The notes below the pieces were generated by a model. The model worked only from the letters and a program-made list of their open reading frames with translations. It did not search any database and was not told where the DNA came from. The position numbers and the translations under genes were made by a program. A stretch of 64,000 nt of DNA from Amorphochlora amoebiformis (Eukaryota; Cercozoa; Chlorarachniophyceae), in assembly GCA_054601695.1 (NCBI GenBank), contig BAAHQB010000360.1, forward strand, positions 62,001 to 126,000. The letters are read 5' to 3'. Below, piece by piece: positions 1 through 57,653 of this stretch; within the stretch, counting starts at the first letter, position 1, and every line of letters begins with the position of its first letter.

Positions 1-70
1 TATATATATATATATATGCACAATATATATATATATATATATGATATATTATATATACATATATAGACAC

Positions 71-101
<31 letters not shown>

Positions 102-145
102 GAATTTCATTAATCGTACTAACCTTCCATAAAACTGGAGTTTAG

Positions 146-176
146 GCTATGTTCCATGCTTTACATTGCAACTATA
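146..176 (+). pseudogene. Fossil copy of citrate carrier exon 583-617
   Basis: About 30 bases following a TTAG resemble the functional exon (shared core TCCATGCTTTAC and GCAACT). The copy diverges, has lost the 3' splice donor and dissolves into AT repeat. It lies about 400 bp upstream of the working exon on the same strand. Confidence 0.65.
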
Positions 177-200
177 AATATATACATATATATTTATATA

Positions 201-244
<44 letters not shown>

Positions 245-582
245 ATTTAGATATGCGCATGCTTGTGTGTGCATGTTCATATACATAAAACGAAAATCTA
301 CGCAATGTATATATATGTGTGTATGTATATGTATATATATTTAATGTACATACTTATGTACATATATGTGTGTATATATGTGTGTATATATATACATATG
401 TACATATATATATATATATACATATATATTTATACATGTAAATTTACACTACAATACATGTATGTATATATTTCTATGCATACATTTATATTTCCAATAC
501 AAAAATATGTGAGAACTTACAGACACATAAACATATTTCATATATCATAGTCTCTATTAACCTCAATATATTTCAATACCAG

Positions 583-7387
<6,805 letters not shown>

Positions 7388-7988
7388 CTACCTACATGAA
7401 CGACAGGGTAACTAATTTCATACTAGTCCTCGTCATAGTACTGGCAGCAACCTCTAGAGCATGATCGTACACGTGGCTATCTAGGTTATCTTGAACATTA
7501 CAGTTTGATGGACAATATCACGAATCAGACTAAGTCTAGTAAGTTTGTGCATTTCAAAGTCTAGAAGTATATATAAAGTATATATATATATATATATAGA
7601 CTAGACAGAAGATATACTAATATCTAGAATATATGTAGATATACACTAGATATATACAGTCGGTCTACAGTACATTCATATGTGCTAATAGTAGGTCTAG
7701 ACCGTCCCCCCATATCAGATGCCACTAGTATGGATTATTGTTACCATCGAAGATCTAGCCATACTCTACATCTAGTACATACTAAAGATCAGCATAATCA
7801 AAATGTTTTAGCTAGCTGGTGTCATACAGATGTTTTGTGTATGAGTCTAGGAGTACATGCATCTTGATTCTTGACAATACGGAACTTGGCAAAACATTAA
7901 CTTAATAAAAAAAAATAGCGGCCTCACAAGTTGTTTTTTAACGATTGACCATTAGTGTTCAATTGCACCCATTTGGTAAGCTTGGTCA
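7388..7988. other. Tail-to-tail intergenic region / 3' UTRs
   Basis: This mixed-composition sequence lies between the TAG of the citrate carrier (+) and the TAG of the heparanase-like gene (-). It is rich in TCTAGA/ACTAG-like words. An AATAAA at 7904-7909 is the nearest candidate polyadenylation signal for the carrier, about 515 bp past its stop; this is inference. No coding exon was seen. Confidence 0.6.
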
Positions 7989-26400
<18,412 letters not shown>

Positions 26401-27072
26401 CTGAAAGCACACACACACACACACACACACACAAACGCACACGCACACGTACACGCTCACTCACATATAACCCTATTCGTGTTCCCAACTTAAACATATT
26501 CTCCGTTTTCGTACCTCCTCTCTCTCATCCGCAATGTTTTTCATCTCCCTTCTCCAGATATCTCGTACCCACGCTCGCTCAACGCCACTCTGGTCTCTGT
26601 ACGCCCCCCCCCCCTTCCTTTCTGTTTCGCTCTCCCGCCAACCTTCTCACCCTTCCAGAAGGAGAGAGAGGAATGAACGGGAAAAGTCATAAAAACCTCC
26701 CTCTGTTTTCCTTTCTCTCTTCTTCTCTTTCCCTTCTCTCCCTCCCTTTCCCTCCTCTCTCTCTCTCTCTTTCCCTCCTCTCCCTCTCTCCTCTCTTTCT
26801 CTCCCTTCCTCTCTCTCCCTCCCCTCTCTCTCGTCTCTCTCGCCAAGTAATTCCCCCGAAAAATTAAATCTCCCTCGAATCTCACCCTCCTCCCATTGGC
26901 CTCCCAGAGTCTTTTCCGGTCCGAAAAGGTCCTTTTCCCTCTCCCGCAGCCCAGACCGCACGGGAGTGACCCCTGACACGTGTCGATCCACCGGAGCGGC
27001 TCCTGGACGGGGTTGGGGTTTAGTTTTTTGGTAGGATGTATTTCTTGTGATCTAGACAGTGAGATGGAGACA

Positions 27073-27118
<46 letters not shown>

Positions 27119-27133
27119 ACATGTGTATATTTA

Positions 27134-27172
<39 letters not shown>

Positions 27173-27237
27173 CAATATGTTGCTCGCATGTACATGTGAA
27201 TATATAGTTTACGCGCATATTAGTAATCAATATATAT

Positions 27238-27313
<76 letters not shown>

Positions 27314-27332
27314 AACACACACACACACACAC

Positions 27333-27375
<43 letters not shown>

Positions 27376-27411
27376 TACAATGCACATACACATACATATC
27401 AATACTAAGAC

Positions 27412-27516
27412 CGACGGAAAGCCAGTGACGTCATTCTTCCCAGAACGTTCCCGAAGAACTTTCTCAAGAAACTGCTCATATGCCTCCGGTAGGGTAGTAT
27501 TTTCCACTGATATTGC
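27412..27516 (-). CDS. Candidate upstream exon of the heparanase gene
   Basis: A 105-bp open segment starts after aatttag and ends before GTCTTAG, phase 0 at both ends. It encodes 35 residues including ENTTLPEAYEQFLEKVLRER and NDVTGFPS. I do not recognise it. It would join in phase to exon 26400-26330 (VVKVGIEG..). It could instead belong to an unrelated small gene. Confidence 0.45.
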
Positions 27517-27711
27517 CTAAATTATGGAAAGGGATTTATTAATTATTGTCAGGTAGGTAGGTTCGGTTTGGGTAGGGGTAATAGGGTTGTGTATTGGATG
27601 TGTATGCTTTAATATATAGATATATATATATATATAATACATACACATATATATATATATCTATATATATATATATACATACATATATATTATATACTTA
27701 AATCTATACTG

Positions 27712-28110
27712 ACCACCTCATGTCAGCATACTTAAAAACACCCAAACTAACTACATCATGATAGCATACTTAAAACATTTATACTAACCACATCATGATA
27801 GCATACTTAAAATATCCATACGGTCACATCTGATAGCATACTTAAAATATCCATACTGGTCACATCTGATAGCATACTTAAAATATCCATACTGGTCACA
27901 TCTGATAGCATACTTAAAATACCCACACTGGTCACATCTGATAGCATACTTAAAATATCCATACTGGTCACATCTGATAGCATACTTAAAATATCCATAC
28001 TGGTCACATCTGATAGCATACTTAAAATATCCATACTGGTCACATCTGATAGCATACTTAAAATATCCATACCGGTCACATCTGATAGCATACTTAAAAT
28101 ATCCATACCG
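27712..28110. repeat. 36-bp minisatellite
   Basis: About ten copies of a 36-base unit (core atctgatagcatacttaaaa, then tatccatactggtcac). Because 36 is a multiple of 3, the minus strand stays open and reads (MDILSMLSDVTS)n. The first copies (27712-27810) are more diverged than the rest. Confidence 0.95.
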
Positions 28111-28673
28111 ACCAAATAAACAATGTCCACTCGCGTATTACTCATAAACACACACAAATAGAATAGACGCATAAGCAAACGCAGACACACAAATATAGAT
28201 AACACACATAAGTATACACACACACGAACATACACAATGACAGAAACCACATATACATATACACAAATAAAAAAAAACACGCAGAACTCTACACACAAAC
28301 AAATAAAAAACAACGCATATTGCTCACGAACACGCATAAATAGAATACAGACATGAGTATACGCACACACAAATAGAATACATACATAGGTATACACACA
28401 AAATCGAATAAAAAACACGCGTTTTACTCCCAAACGCGCACGAATAGAATACAGACATAAGTACACGTTCACACGAATAGGATCCACACATAAGTACAAG
28501 TGAACACACAATAGGAAAAAACACACGCAAAGCTTCCCTCACACACACACACACACACACACACAAATAGAAAGCCTCGCATACATATGTACACACACAC
28601 ACACACTCTCACATAAACACAAGTTGTTTTCAAAAATGGGTACACAGACACAGCATGACGCACACACACACAC

Positions 28674-28793
28674 GCACGGAATTGCATCGTACGTTGAGAT
28701 TCGAGTTCTTGAGAGATACGCAATGGCGCTCGCACGCAGGAGAGAAGAAACCAGCAGAAGGAGAGGTCTAGTGTGGTTATCAGTATATATCAT
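28674..28793 (-). CDS. Candidate signal-peptide first exon of the heparanase gene
   Basis: ATG at 28793-28791 opens [20 protein letters not shown] and then [13 protein letters not shown], a plausible secretory signal. A phase-0 donor TGC|GTGTGT follows at 28674. It is the only signal-like start seen between the first secure heparanase exon and the esterase 3' end. The donor lies in CA-rich sequence, so the call is weak. Confidence 0.35.
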
Positions 28794-28900
28794 GTTTACT
28801 GTCATTAGAGTTCAGGTTTAAGAGTCAATGGGATCAGGTTATGGTCGTTAGGGTTAAGAGTAAGATTGGGGTTAGGGTTGTGTATATATATGTGTATATG

Positions 28901-28959
<59 letters not shown>

Positions 28960-28966
28960 TACATAC

Positions 28967-29488
<522 letters not shown>

Positions 29489-29521
29489 CAACTACATATA
29501 TATATATATATATATAAGTAG

Positions 29522-29589
<68 letters not shown>

Positions 29590-29617
29590 GCAATGTAAAT
29601 GTACAACATCCATATAT

Positions 29618-29656
<39 letters not shown>

Positions 29657-29806
29657 CATACATACACATACATAGCCAGCAATAACAACACAAGAGCCAA
29701 GAGAATTAAGAGTTTGAACAAAGGCATATGAATACTTTCTCATTAGGGTTCTATCATCACAGTCTGAAAAGGGGGTTATGAATGTGTTCTCATTAGAGTT
29801 CTATCA

Positions 29807-29867
29807 TCACTCTTCCAGATGTAGTGATTTTCGTCCGCAAAAGGACACGAAGTCTGTTTTTCTCGGT
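29807..29867 (-). CDS. Probable terminal exon of the esterase
   Basis: After aatttcag it reads, in the phase left by exon 30540-30506, [19 protein letters not shown] then TGA. A Cys followed by a His fits the C-terminal triad His region of the family, but the match is short. A duplicate of its 3' flank lies at about 29725-29770. Confidence 0.55.
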
Positions 29868-30182
29868 CTGAAATTAAGTCGGGAAAGTTATGCTCAGGGC
29901 TGGGGTTAGCGTTGGGGTTAGGGTTAGGGTTAGGGTTGAGGTTAGGGTTGGGGTTGGGTTTATTCCTCAATTAGGGATAGGTTTTGTAGGGATAGGAATA
30001 TGTGTATATATATATATACATATATAATAAATCAAGTTTATATATATACATACATATAATAATATATATATATATATATACGATATCTAATATATATATA
30101 TATATATGTACATGTACGTATATATATATATATATGTATATATATAAATTGTCATTGTTAGGTATATCCATATGCATATATT

Positions 30183-30251
<69 letters not shown>

Positions 30252-30297
30252 TATATGTGTTCATATCAGTTTTGTTATGAATTAGATACATATATAA

Positions 30298-30328
<31 letters not shown>

Positions 30329-30372
30329 ATTAAGTCAGGTTAATGTTGGGTTTGGGAATGGCAAATATATAC

Positions 30373-30439
<67 letters not shown>

Positions 30440-30627
30440 CATATATATGTGTGTGTATGCGTGTGTGTCTCAGTTTACGGTTAGGGTTGGATTAGGATTA
30501 AATACCTTATTAATTCCTGTGGCTGTGTGTTTGCGTACACCTAAAGACTAATATATTATGCGTGTGTATGTTCGTGTATATATTATGTAGATATATATAC
30601 ATATATATATATATATTTATGTATATG

Positions 30628-30697
<70 letters not shown>

Positions 30698-30713
30698 TAT
30701 GTGTGTGTAAATG

Positions 30714-30760
<47 letters not shown>

Positions 30761-30767
30761 CACTGTA

Positions 30768-30862
<95 letters not shown>

Positions 30863-30865
30863 CAT

Positions 30866-30916
<51 letters not shown>

Positions 30917-31032
30917 TACATATATATAATATAATATATTATATACGCCTAAGGACTATGCGTGTATATGTTGGTATGTATGTGTACCATATTTGCGTAT
31001 TATACAATTATATATTGTATATCTACATATGT

Positions 31033-31073
<41 letters not shown>

Positions 31074-31128
31074 TATATATATTAATGTGTATGTGTATCA
31101 TGTTTGTGCATTATGTATATAATATGTA

Positions 31129-31175
<47 letters not shown>

Positions 31176-31220
31176 TAAGGGTAACAATGTATGTGATATG
31201 CATACAAATATATTTAAAGA

Positions 31221-31281
<61 letters not shown>

Positions 31282-31298
31282 TTTATATATATATATAA

Positions 31299-31335
<37 letters not shown>

Positions 31336-31474
31336 ATATATATGTATTTTTACAATTATTATATACGTCCAAGGACAATTTGATGTGCATGTGTATGTTC
31401 TTATGTTTGTATACCATATGAGTGGGCAAATATACAATAAATAAGTATATATATATATATACATAATGCATATA

Positions 31475-31514
<40 letters not shown>

Positions 31515-32061
31515 GTGAGCGTGTGTTTGATATATGCAAATTACATATTATATATATATATATATATTATATAATGTATATATTTTACACACACACAAAC
31601 ATATATATATATATATATATACATACATATATATATATGTATGTATACATGTATGTAATACTTGTATACCCGTAGTTGATAGCTATCGAGTTGGTTTTGG
31701 ATGAGAAAGAACGGAGTCTTTACGTGTTTCACCTACGCAGTATATATGTTATATATGTTTGTAGACCATGTACAAATACATATACGAGAAAGCATACATA
31801 TACCATTTCCATATATGTATATATGTATATATGTATGTATTATATGTTTGTAAATCATGTACAAATACATGTACGAGAAAGAATACATGTACATTTCCAC
31901 ATATGATATATATATGTTTGTAGACCATACAAATGCATTTACGAGTGCATATACCATTTCCATATATGTACATATGCATGTATTATATATGTTTGTAGAC
32001 AATTTACAAATACATATACGAGAAAGGTACATATACCATTCCATATATGTATATATGGACG

Positions 32062-32096
<35 letters not shown>

Positions 32097-32268
32097 TGTA
32101 GACAATGTACAGATACATAAAAGAGTAAGAATATATATACTATTCCCATATGTGTCTATATGGATGTATTATATATGTTTGTAAATCATGTACAAATACA
32201 TATACGCCAGAATGCATATACCTTTTCCAATGTATGTATATGGATATATTATATATATATATATATAT

Positions 32269-32314
<46 letters not shown>

Positions 32315-32728
32315 ATATATACGTTTGTAGACAATGTACAAATACATATACGAGAAAAGTACATTTACTATTCCATATATGTATATATGGACGTAATATA
32401 TATGCTTGTAGACCATGTACAAATACATATACGATTAAGAATACATAGATTTCCATATAGGTATATATGCATGTATTATATATAAATGTGTAGACCATGT
32501 TCAAATACATATACGAGTAAGAATACATATATCATTTCCGTATATGTATATACGGATGTATTATATATATGTTTGCAAATCATGTACAAATACATATACG
32601 AGAAAACTACATATATCATTTCCATATATGTACATATGTATCTATTGTATATATGTTTGTAGACCATGTACAAATACATATACGAGTAAGAATACGTATA
32701 CCATTCCATATGTGTATCATACATATAC

Positions 32729-32789
<61 letters not shown>

Positions 32790-32978
32790 TATAATATATA
32801 TATATATATGTGTGTGTGTGTGTTTGTAGACCATAAGAATACATATGGTCTACAAATACATATAAGAGTAAGAATACATATGTCATTTCCATATATATTT
32901 GTATATATGTGTATAAGATATATATATACCATTTCCTCCGGAAAAGCGCATCGATACATTTCGCCTAAGCTGTCCTGT

Positions 32979-33017
<39 letters not shown>

Positions 33018-33144
33018 TATATATATAGGTGTGTGTGTGTGTACGCTAAATTATACGTAGTGTAATAGGACAGCCTAAGAATGTTATATATATATATATA
33101 CACATATATATATATATGTATATGTAAATATATATATATATATG

Positions 33145-33190
<46 letters not shown>

Positions 33191-33210
33191 CATGTATACA
33201 TATATATATG

Positions 33211-33294
<84 letters not shown>

Positions 33295-33379
33295 GTGTGT
33301 GTGTATATATGTGTAAATACTATGAAAATAACTGACATGCCTAGGCTGTCCTATTACAGTACTAATACTTTACCATATC

Positions 33380-33442
<63 letters not shown>

Positions 33443-33482
33443 CATATATATATATATATATATACATATATATATTATATAC

Positions 33483-33516
<34 letters not shown>

Positions 33517-34294
33517 CTATGCACATACAAATTATGAATAATTTTTCATATATACATTTTGTATTTCCATATGTGGCGTGTACATTGTATGTACATATAC
33601 TACCTTCCCATACCGACGTGCAATCTCTTCCCTGCACCTAAATTTCCATTTTTGAAAAAAAAAAAAAAAAATTTGGGCACAACCCGAAAAAAAAAAAAGA
33701 GAAAACAAAAAAAGAGTTCTTAAAATCGTAGCCGGAATAACTCGGCCTTCACAGTACCCACCTTGACCCATACATCTTGTCAATATTTCCGATCTTGGAA
33801 AACTTCCAGATCTTTTCGCGCAGGGACACTAGCGACTTACTACTGGGTTGAATATCCACCCACAACGGCGAATCCAGGAATCCAGACACTCGAACCCCTT
33901 TGCCCAGATACCCTGCATCTGGTTAGAATTTTCGATCTTTAGCTTCAGCCAGACGCGTGTGGCTTGGGGACACCTGTGACAACCCTGGGACAACCCTGGG
34001 ACAACCCCGGGACAAATCTGTGAGGATTTCTGGGTACCTGAATGGTTGTTGGACTCAACGCCAGAGACGAAGTCTAGGTGGGCGAGGGCGCCACGGGCAC
34101 CCGCTGAACAGCCGCCTAGCACCAGGTGTGCGGGGGACCCTAGATGGTTGGGGATATTTTGATTAGAGTATGTGTTGTAAGTTGTAATGAATACGAGTTA
34201 TATGTAATATAAAATATATATATATATATATATATGTGTATATTATATATATATTATATATGTTATATATATATATATATATATTGATATATAT

Positions 34295-34338
<44 letters not shown>

Positions 34339-34344
34339 TATATA

Positions 34345-34418
<74 letters not shown>

Positions 34419-34429
34419 ATGTATGTGTG

Positions 34430-34479
<50 letters not shown>

Positions 34480-34480
34480 A

Positions 34481-34527
<47 letters not shown>

Positions 34528-35043
34528 ATATATTTACAAAAACTAAGGAATTATTGAGTATATATACACTTTAAGCTTAATTCTAAATACTCAATCCAAG
34601 GCTTCTAAGCGCGTCCAAGGCTGCCCTCACGACACGTGCCCCCCGGAAGCCCCCGGGGAACTTTTCCCTTAATTCTTCGGGGAACTGGAACGAGCTTGAG
34701 TGGGTATCGGAGAGGTATGCATCGCTGGGGTTAGACTGTTGTCAGTTTCTGGATTTTTCTGCTGTTTACAGGGGTATGGATTTGATTGGTATGGATTTGA
34801 TTTCTAATGTCCAGCTCTCTGATGTGTTTAGCGTTCTCAACCTGACCTTCGTTTTTGTTGGAAGACTTGTGTGTGTTTTAGTAGGGTTAGGAGATAAAAT
34901 ATTTTGGGGTTTGTTTGTGTGTGGATTGTGAATATCATATATATATTTATAAAGGTATATACATTTGTACATATATACATGTATATATGCATATATTATA
35001 TATATATATATATATATATGTTTTTATGCATATATATTTATAC

Positions 35044-35109
<66 letters not shown>

Positions 35110-35139
35110 ATGTGCGTGTGTATATATATTTATATATAT

Positions 35140-35175
<36 letters not shown>

Positions 35176-35370
35176 GTAATGTAAAAATACATATTACATA
35201 CATACATACATGTTCATGCATATGTGTATACACCACTCATATATATATATATACATATGTATATATATATGTATGTATATATAATATGTAGAGGTATATA
35301 TATATATGTATGTATATATAATAATATACATATTTATAATGTATTTATATTTTTAGACATTAAGAATTAT

Positions 35371-35446
<76 letters not shown>

Positions 35447-35477
35447 ATACATACATACATACATCATATATATATAT

Positions 35478-35517
<40 letters not shown>

Positions 35518-35909
35518 TGGTGTATACACATACACATAAACATATACAAGTACATAAACATATACATATACATATAACACTAAAAACAACAAATAGCCAT
35601 AAACTACATCCGGACCTTGTACAGTAGGCGACAAATCCCGCATGGTAACCATAGAGTGGGAGTACTTGGGATTCGGCGAAAATCCCCGATAGATTCAGGG
35701 ATTCCGGGTAATGTTTATGGGAGCGTGAGCTCGTTCGGCGGGGAGAGCGGAGCTGTCGAGTTAGACAGGAAGCTTTATCGTAGCACATGCCTCCTCCCTA
35801 GTAGCCGTGTGGTATGTGGGAAAGACTGTGTGCATATTAATTTGTGTATATATGTTTATGTTGATGGATACATGCATGTATAGTAGATTTTTTATGTGTA
35901 CCATATGAA

Positions 35910-35947
<38 letters not shown>

Positions 35948-35968
35948 TATATATATATATATATGTAC

Positions 35969-36005
<37 letters not shown>

Positions 36006-36015
36006 CCATATGAAC

Positions 36016-36085
<70 letters not shown>

Positions 36086-36102
36086 ATATGTATATATATA
36101 TA

Positions 36103-36185
<83 letters not shown>

Positions 36186-36194
36186 ATATTATAT

Positions 36195-36248
<54 letters not shown>

Positions 36249-36252
36249 CATA

Positions 36253-36286
<34 letters not shown>

Positions 36287-36288
36287 AT

Positions 36289-36323
<35 letters not shown>

Positions 36324-36648
36324 TATATCACACACATACACATATGATGATGAAGCAAATCTTTCTCTTTAGAAGTGTAGTGCTTGTTTGCTCGGTTGAT
36401 TAATTCGGTGGGCGACATTTGTGACGTTTAAGACCGCTAAGACTCTTAAAGACTCGATTACAGACATCACATGTAGTAGAAGGCTTGTGTTGTGGGTGAC
36501 GTTGGTAGAGATGACGATACATACTACTTTTCTGCACGAATCTTGTATGGCAAACCGGGCAAGAGAATTGACCGATTTTGCCTTCTTTTATCTCTTTAGC
36601 TTCTCTCTCAGCTTGTTTTTTCTTACATACACATATACATATACATAT

Positions 36649-36695
<47 letters not shown>

Positions 36696-37161
36696 ACCCA
36701 CAACGTTCGAAATTGAGTCATTAGCTACATGTCAATCATACCTCGAGATACAACAGCCAATTCTGTTTATCACTTTCATGAGACGATCTAAAGTACAGCA
36801 CCGATGGCGACCTTCAGGTTAAAATGTCAGTATTAGGCGAGGATACTTAGGTTAGGCTTGGAGTTAGGCTTTAGGGTCAAACTTTGGTGGTAGGTTAGTT
36901 CCAGGACACAAGATAAGGTAGGATTCTCACCCGTCATTACATATTGCCAATGGGTCGAAATCCGTCAAATTTATTCGGCGAAAGGAGGTATCCACAGCTG
37001 TTGTTGTCAAATTTTCAGTAAGAGGGTTCAGGATTGAAATTTGGCTCGTCGTGTTGTTGTGAATTTTGATCTACACAGATACCCCTGTGATGAGTCACAT
37101 GGATTTATACAGAAAGATGACCCGCTGAAGCTATGACGAGTGACGCAGCCCAAAGCCACAT
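29807..37161 (-). CDS. Notum/pectin-acetylesterase-type secreted esterase (CE13 family)
   Basis: Exons in transcript order: 37161-37122, 36997-36931, 36787-36742, 35797-35616, 34724-34591, 34139-34038, 33912-33762, 33637-33604, 32974-32930, 31732-31670, 30540-30506, 29867-29807; about 319 residues, all joins in phase. The order matches the family: signal peptide [38 protein letters not shown] (family W-L-x-x-L-E-G-G-G-W-C); [49 protein letters not shown] with the nucleophile Ser; [34 protein letters not shown] with LDSYQL for the Asp; a final C..H segment. Family members remove acyl groups from glycans (pectin) or proteins (Wnt palmitoleate); the substrate here cannot be told. The last two exons are the least certain. 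Confidence 0.88.
30943..31386 (-). pseudogene. Fossil acceptors of esterase exon 30540-30506
   Basis: Islands 30943-30966 and 31363-31386 (tacgcctaaggactatg and tacgtccaaggacaatt) resemble the acceptor region of the exon (tacacctaaagactaatat). Each is followed by TG-rich then AT sequence. Confidence 0.55.
31670..31732 (-). CDS. Esterase exon with the catalytic-Asp region
   Basis: It encodes [20 protein letters not shown] plus Arg, matching (I/V)-x-T-P-x-F-x-x-x-x-x-x-D-S-(W/Y)-Q-(I/L) in pectin acetylesterases, where the Asp belongs to the triad. Phase 0 at both ends. The preceding exon is 32974-32930. Confidence 0.88.
31745..32929. repeat. Minisatellite carrying repeated decoy 5' splice sites
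   Basis: About eleven to twelve imperfect copies of an 80-110-bp unit (core gtttgtagaccatgtacaaa, then tacatatacgag and accatttcc). On the minus (transcribed) strand each carries GGAAATGGTATATG-like sequence, echoing the real donor of exon 32974-32930 (GGAAATG|GTATAT), which borders the array. Confidence 0.85.
33058..33372 (-). pseudogene. Fossil copies of the start of esterase exon 32974-32930
   Basis: Islands 33342-33372 and 33058-33082 contain TAATAGGACAGCCTA on the plus or minus sense, corresponding to the acceptor and first bases of the working exon (GTGACAG|GACAGCTTAGG). The rest has been replaced by AT repeat. Confidence 0.6.
34038..34139 (-). CDS. Esterase nucleophile exon (GCSAG)
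   Basis: The acceptor is ..atctag and the donor TCAG|GTACCC. It encodes [25 protein letters not shown]-(G/A) is the nucleophile elbow of the Notum/pectin acetylesterase family, and the flanking L-x-L and D-F-V fit. The phase joins ..LRSLGL before and [14 protein letters not shown] after. Confidence 0.92.
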
Positions 37162-37840
37162 AGCCGAAACCCAGCCTGACGAGCTGAGGAAATAAAAACG
37201 GTTCGACAGATGAGTCAAAATGGCGCCGAATCTCTCAAAGACGACGGCATTCAGGGTCAAACTTCATGTTTTCGACAATCGGTTTGAAAGGGTCTCAACG
37301 GTCAATCCATTTGGGAAGTCTGTTGCAAATTTTCCATGGAAAAAAGAAACTTATGAGGAATAGTCAATAGTCCTGGCTCATCCAAGGGTTTACACCAACA
37401 AAACAATCAATTACCTTCTCGAAATCAGTCTTTGGATACACCCCTGCGTTGGCGGTCTTGTGTGCCCCACGTGTTTAGGATTGGTCACCCAACCGAATGC
37501 CCGGTATTGTCCGTTAGTAACATCAGTCAGACTCAGCCGTGAAATAAAACTTCTCACTGGGTTCCGGGGATGGGGCGTCCCGCACTCTGTCCATCCTTGA
37601 ACGCATTCTTCTTCATTTTAATGTTCACGCGCGTATCCCCTAAGTATATATCTAAGGGTGTTGCGATGAGGTCCGAAATATCAATTTTTTTTCACAAATG
37701 GCGATTTTTAATGCCCTCGTACGCTTGCAAACTTGTCCATGAGGTTAAACCCGGCCGACGCTGCCTGAAATCTCACCCATATAGCCTTTCTTAAACACCT
37801 CACAGGACCTATTGTCGCTTATTTCATCGCTTTCGCCCAT
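36400..37840 (-). CDS. Small zinc-finger protein
   Basis: Three exons: 37840-37777, 37443-37415 and 36621-36400 (TAA at 36402-36400); 104 residues, in phase. Start: MGESDEISDNRSCEVFKKGYM, acidic and Ser-rich (20 of 21 residues: MGESDEISDNRSCEVFKKGY). The last exon encodes a charged helix [19 protein letters not shown], a canonical C2H2 finger (C-x2-C-x12-H-x4-H, beginning [14 protein letters not shown]) and a second C-x2-C-x12-H-x-C finger ([19 protein letters not shown]) near the C-terminus. It is probably nuclear and nucleic-acid binding. Esterase exons 1-3 lie inside its second intron and its last exon lies inside an esterase intron. It is head to head with the YrdC gene. Exons 1-2 are less certain than exon 3. 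Confidence 0.7.
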
Positions 37841-42932
<5,092 letters not shown>

Positions 42933-43309
42933 ATCTCGGATCAGCTGGATGAGTGGCGGCCGCATTATAGTATCGTCTCGTATTATCACACACATGTACT
43001 AGATGTATGGTAAATCATTCGACATCTTCTCATAGCAGGATAATCTCTATATTATATGCAATTACTAGAATTATACACACGCTCTACTACTAATACTAGC
43101 TCTAGACTGGCGGTGCATGTTTATACTCTAGTGACTGTGTACGTTTATTAATTTAAGATATATATATCACTGAGTGAATCTAGCTAGTCGTATGATAGTT
43201 TATATACAATATTAAAAAATATTATGTATCCTCTAGGTACCAATACGGTTTATATATTTTTTTTGTTTGTACATATATATATATATATATCTAGATATAT
43301 CGCTAAATG

Positions 43310-43342
<33 letters not shown>

Positions 43343-43517
43343 GTATACATGTATATATATACATGCTATGATAGCGCTAGTGCTGGTAGCAGCATGATTT
43401 ACACACACAATGTTACAGTTCATCGCCGTTGAAGTTCTAGAAGTTGGCAGAGTAGTGCCAGACAAGACTGAACTTGATACGAAGCTTTGATTATCACATA
43501 GACGTATATATCAATGA
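42933..43517. other. Tail-to-tail intergenic region / 3' UTRs
   Basis: Mixed sequence lies between the YrdC stop (+) and the stop of the membrane-protein gene (-). It has TCTAGA/ACTAG-like words similar in style to the other tail-to-tail region at 7388-7988. No coding exon was supported. Confidence 0.55.
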
Positions 43518-56939
<13,422 letters not shown>

Positions 56940-57114
56940 CTAAATATTAAGTTTTACATGTATACATATGTACATATAGACGGAAATGTTAATACATTTA
57001 TACATGTGATACATGGTAATGTAAATGTATTTGTTCATGGGTCAAAGTATATTATATAATGTAAACACATACATACATATATGCATATAAATATATTATA
57101 AATATATTTGTGCA

Positions 57115-57213
<99 letters not shown>

Positions 57214-57228
57214 ACGTATATATATATA

Positions 57229-57284
<56 letters not shown>

Positions 57285-57473
57285 ATGTATATTCACGTGT
57301 ACATTTGTAAAACTTTCATAAACACGTATTCGTTTACAAAAAAATGTAAAAAATATTTGAACACACACGCACACACACACATACGCACATATATACATAT
57401 ACAAACATATATATATATATATATATACATGTATATATATATATATATATATGTATGTATATATATGTATATG

Positions 57474-57535
<62 letters not shown>

Positions 57536-57605
57536 AATGTATATATATATATGTATATATATATTATATGTGTATATATATATATATATATATAAATATA
57601 TATAT

Positions 57606-57653
<48 letters not shown>

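Larger units (their letters stand above)
29868..37121 (-). repeat. Introns of the esterase gene
   Basis: Mostly (AT)n, plus the decoy-donor minisatellite, an (AAT)n run at 36286-36320 and poly-A/T runs at 33655-33705. The intron 33913-34037 holds three to four GGGACAACCC repeats. Segments 34740-34910 and 35800-35890 are complex sequence with no exon I can support. Confidence 0.8.

Noticed and set aside
27807-28526. A 239-codon gene containing the (MDILSMLSDVTS)n repeat
   Set aside because: Half is a 36-bp minisatellite and the rest CA-rich low-complexity sequence; no domain or splice logic.
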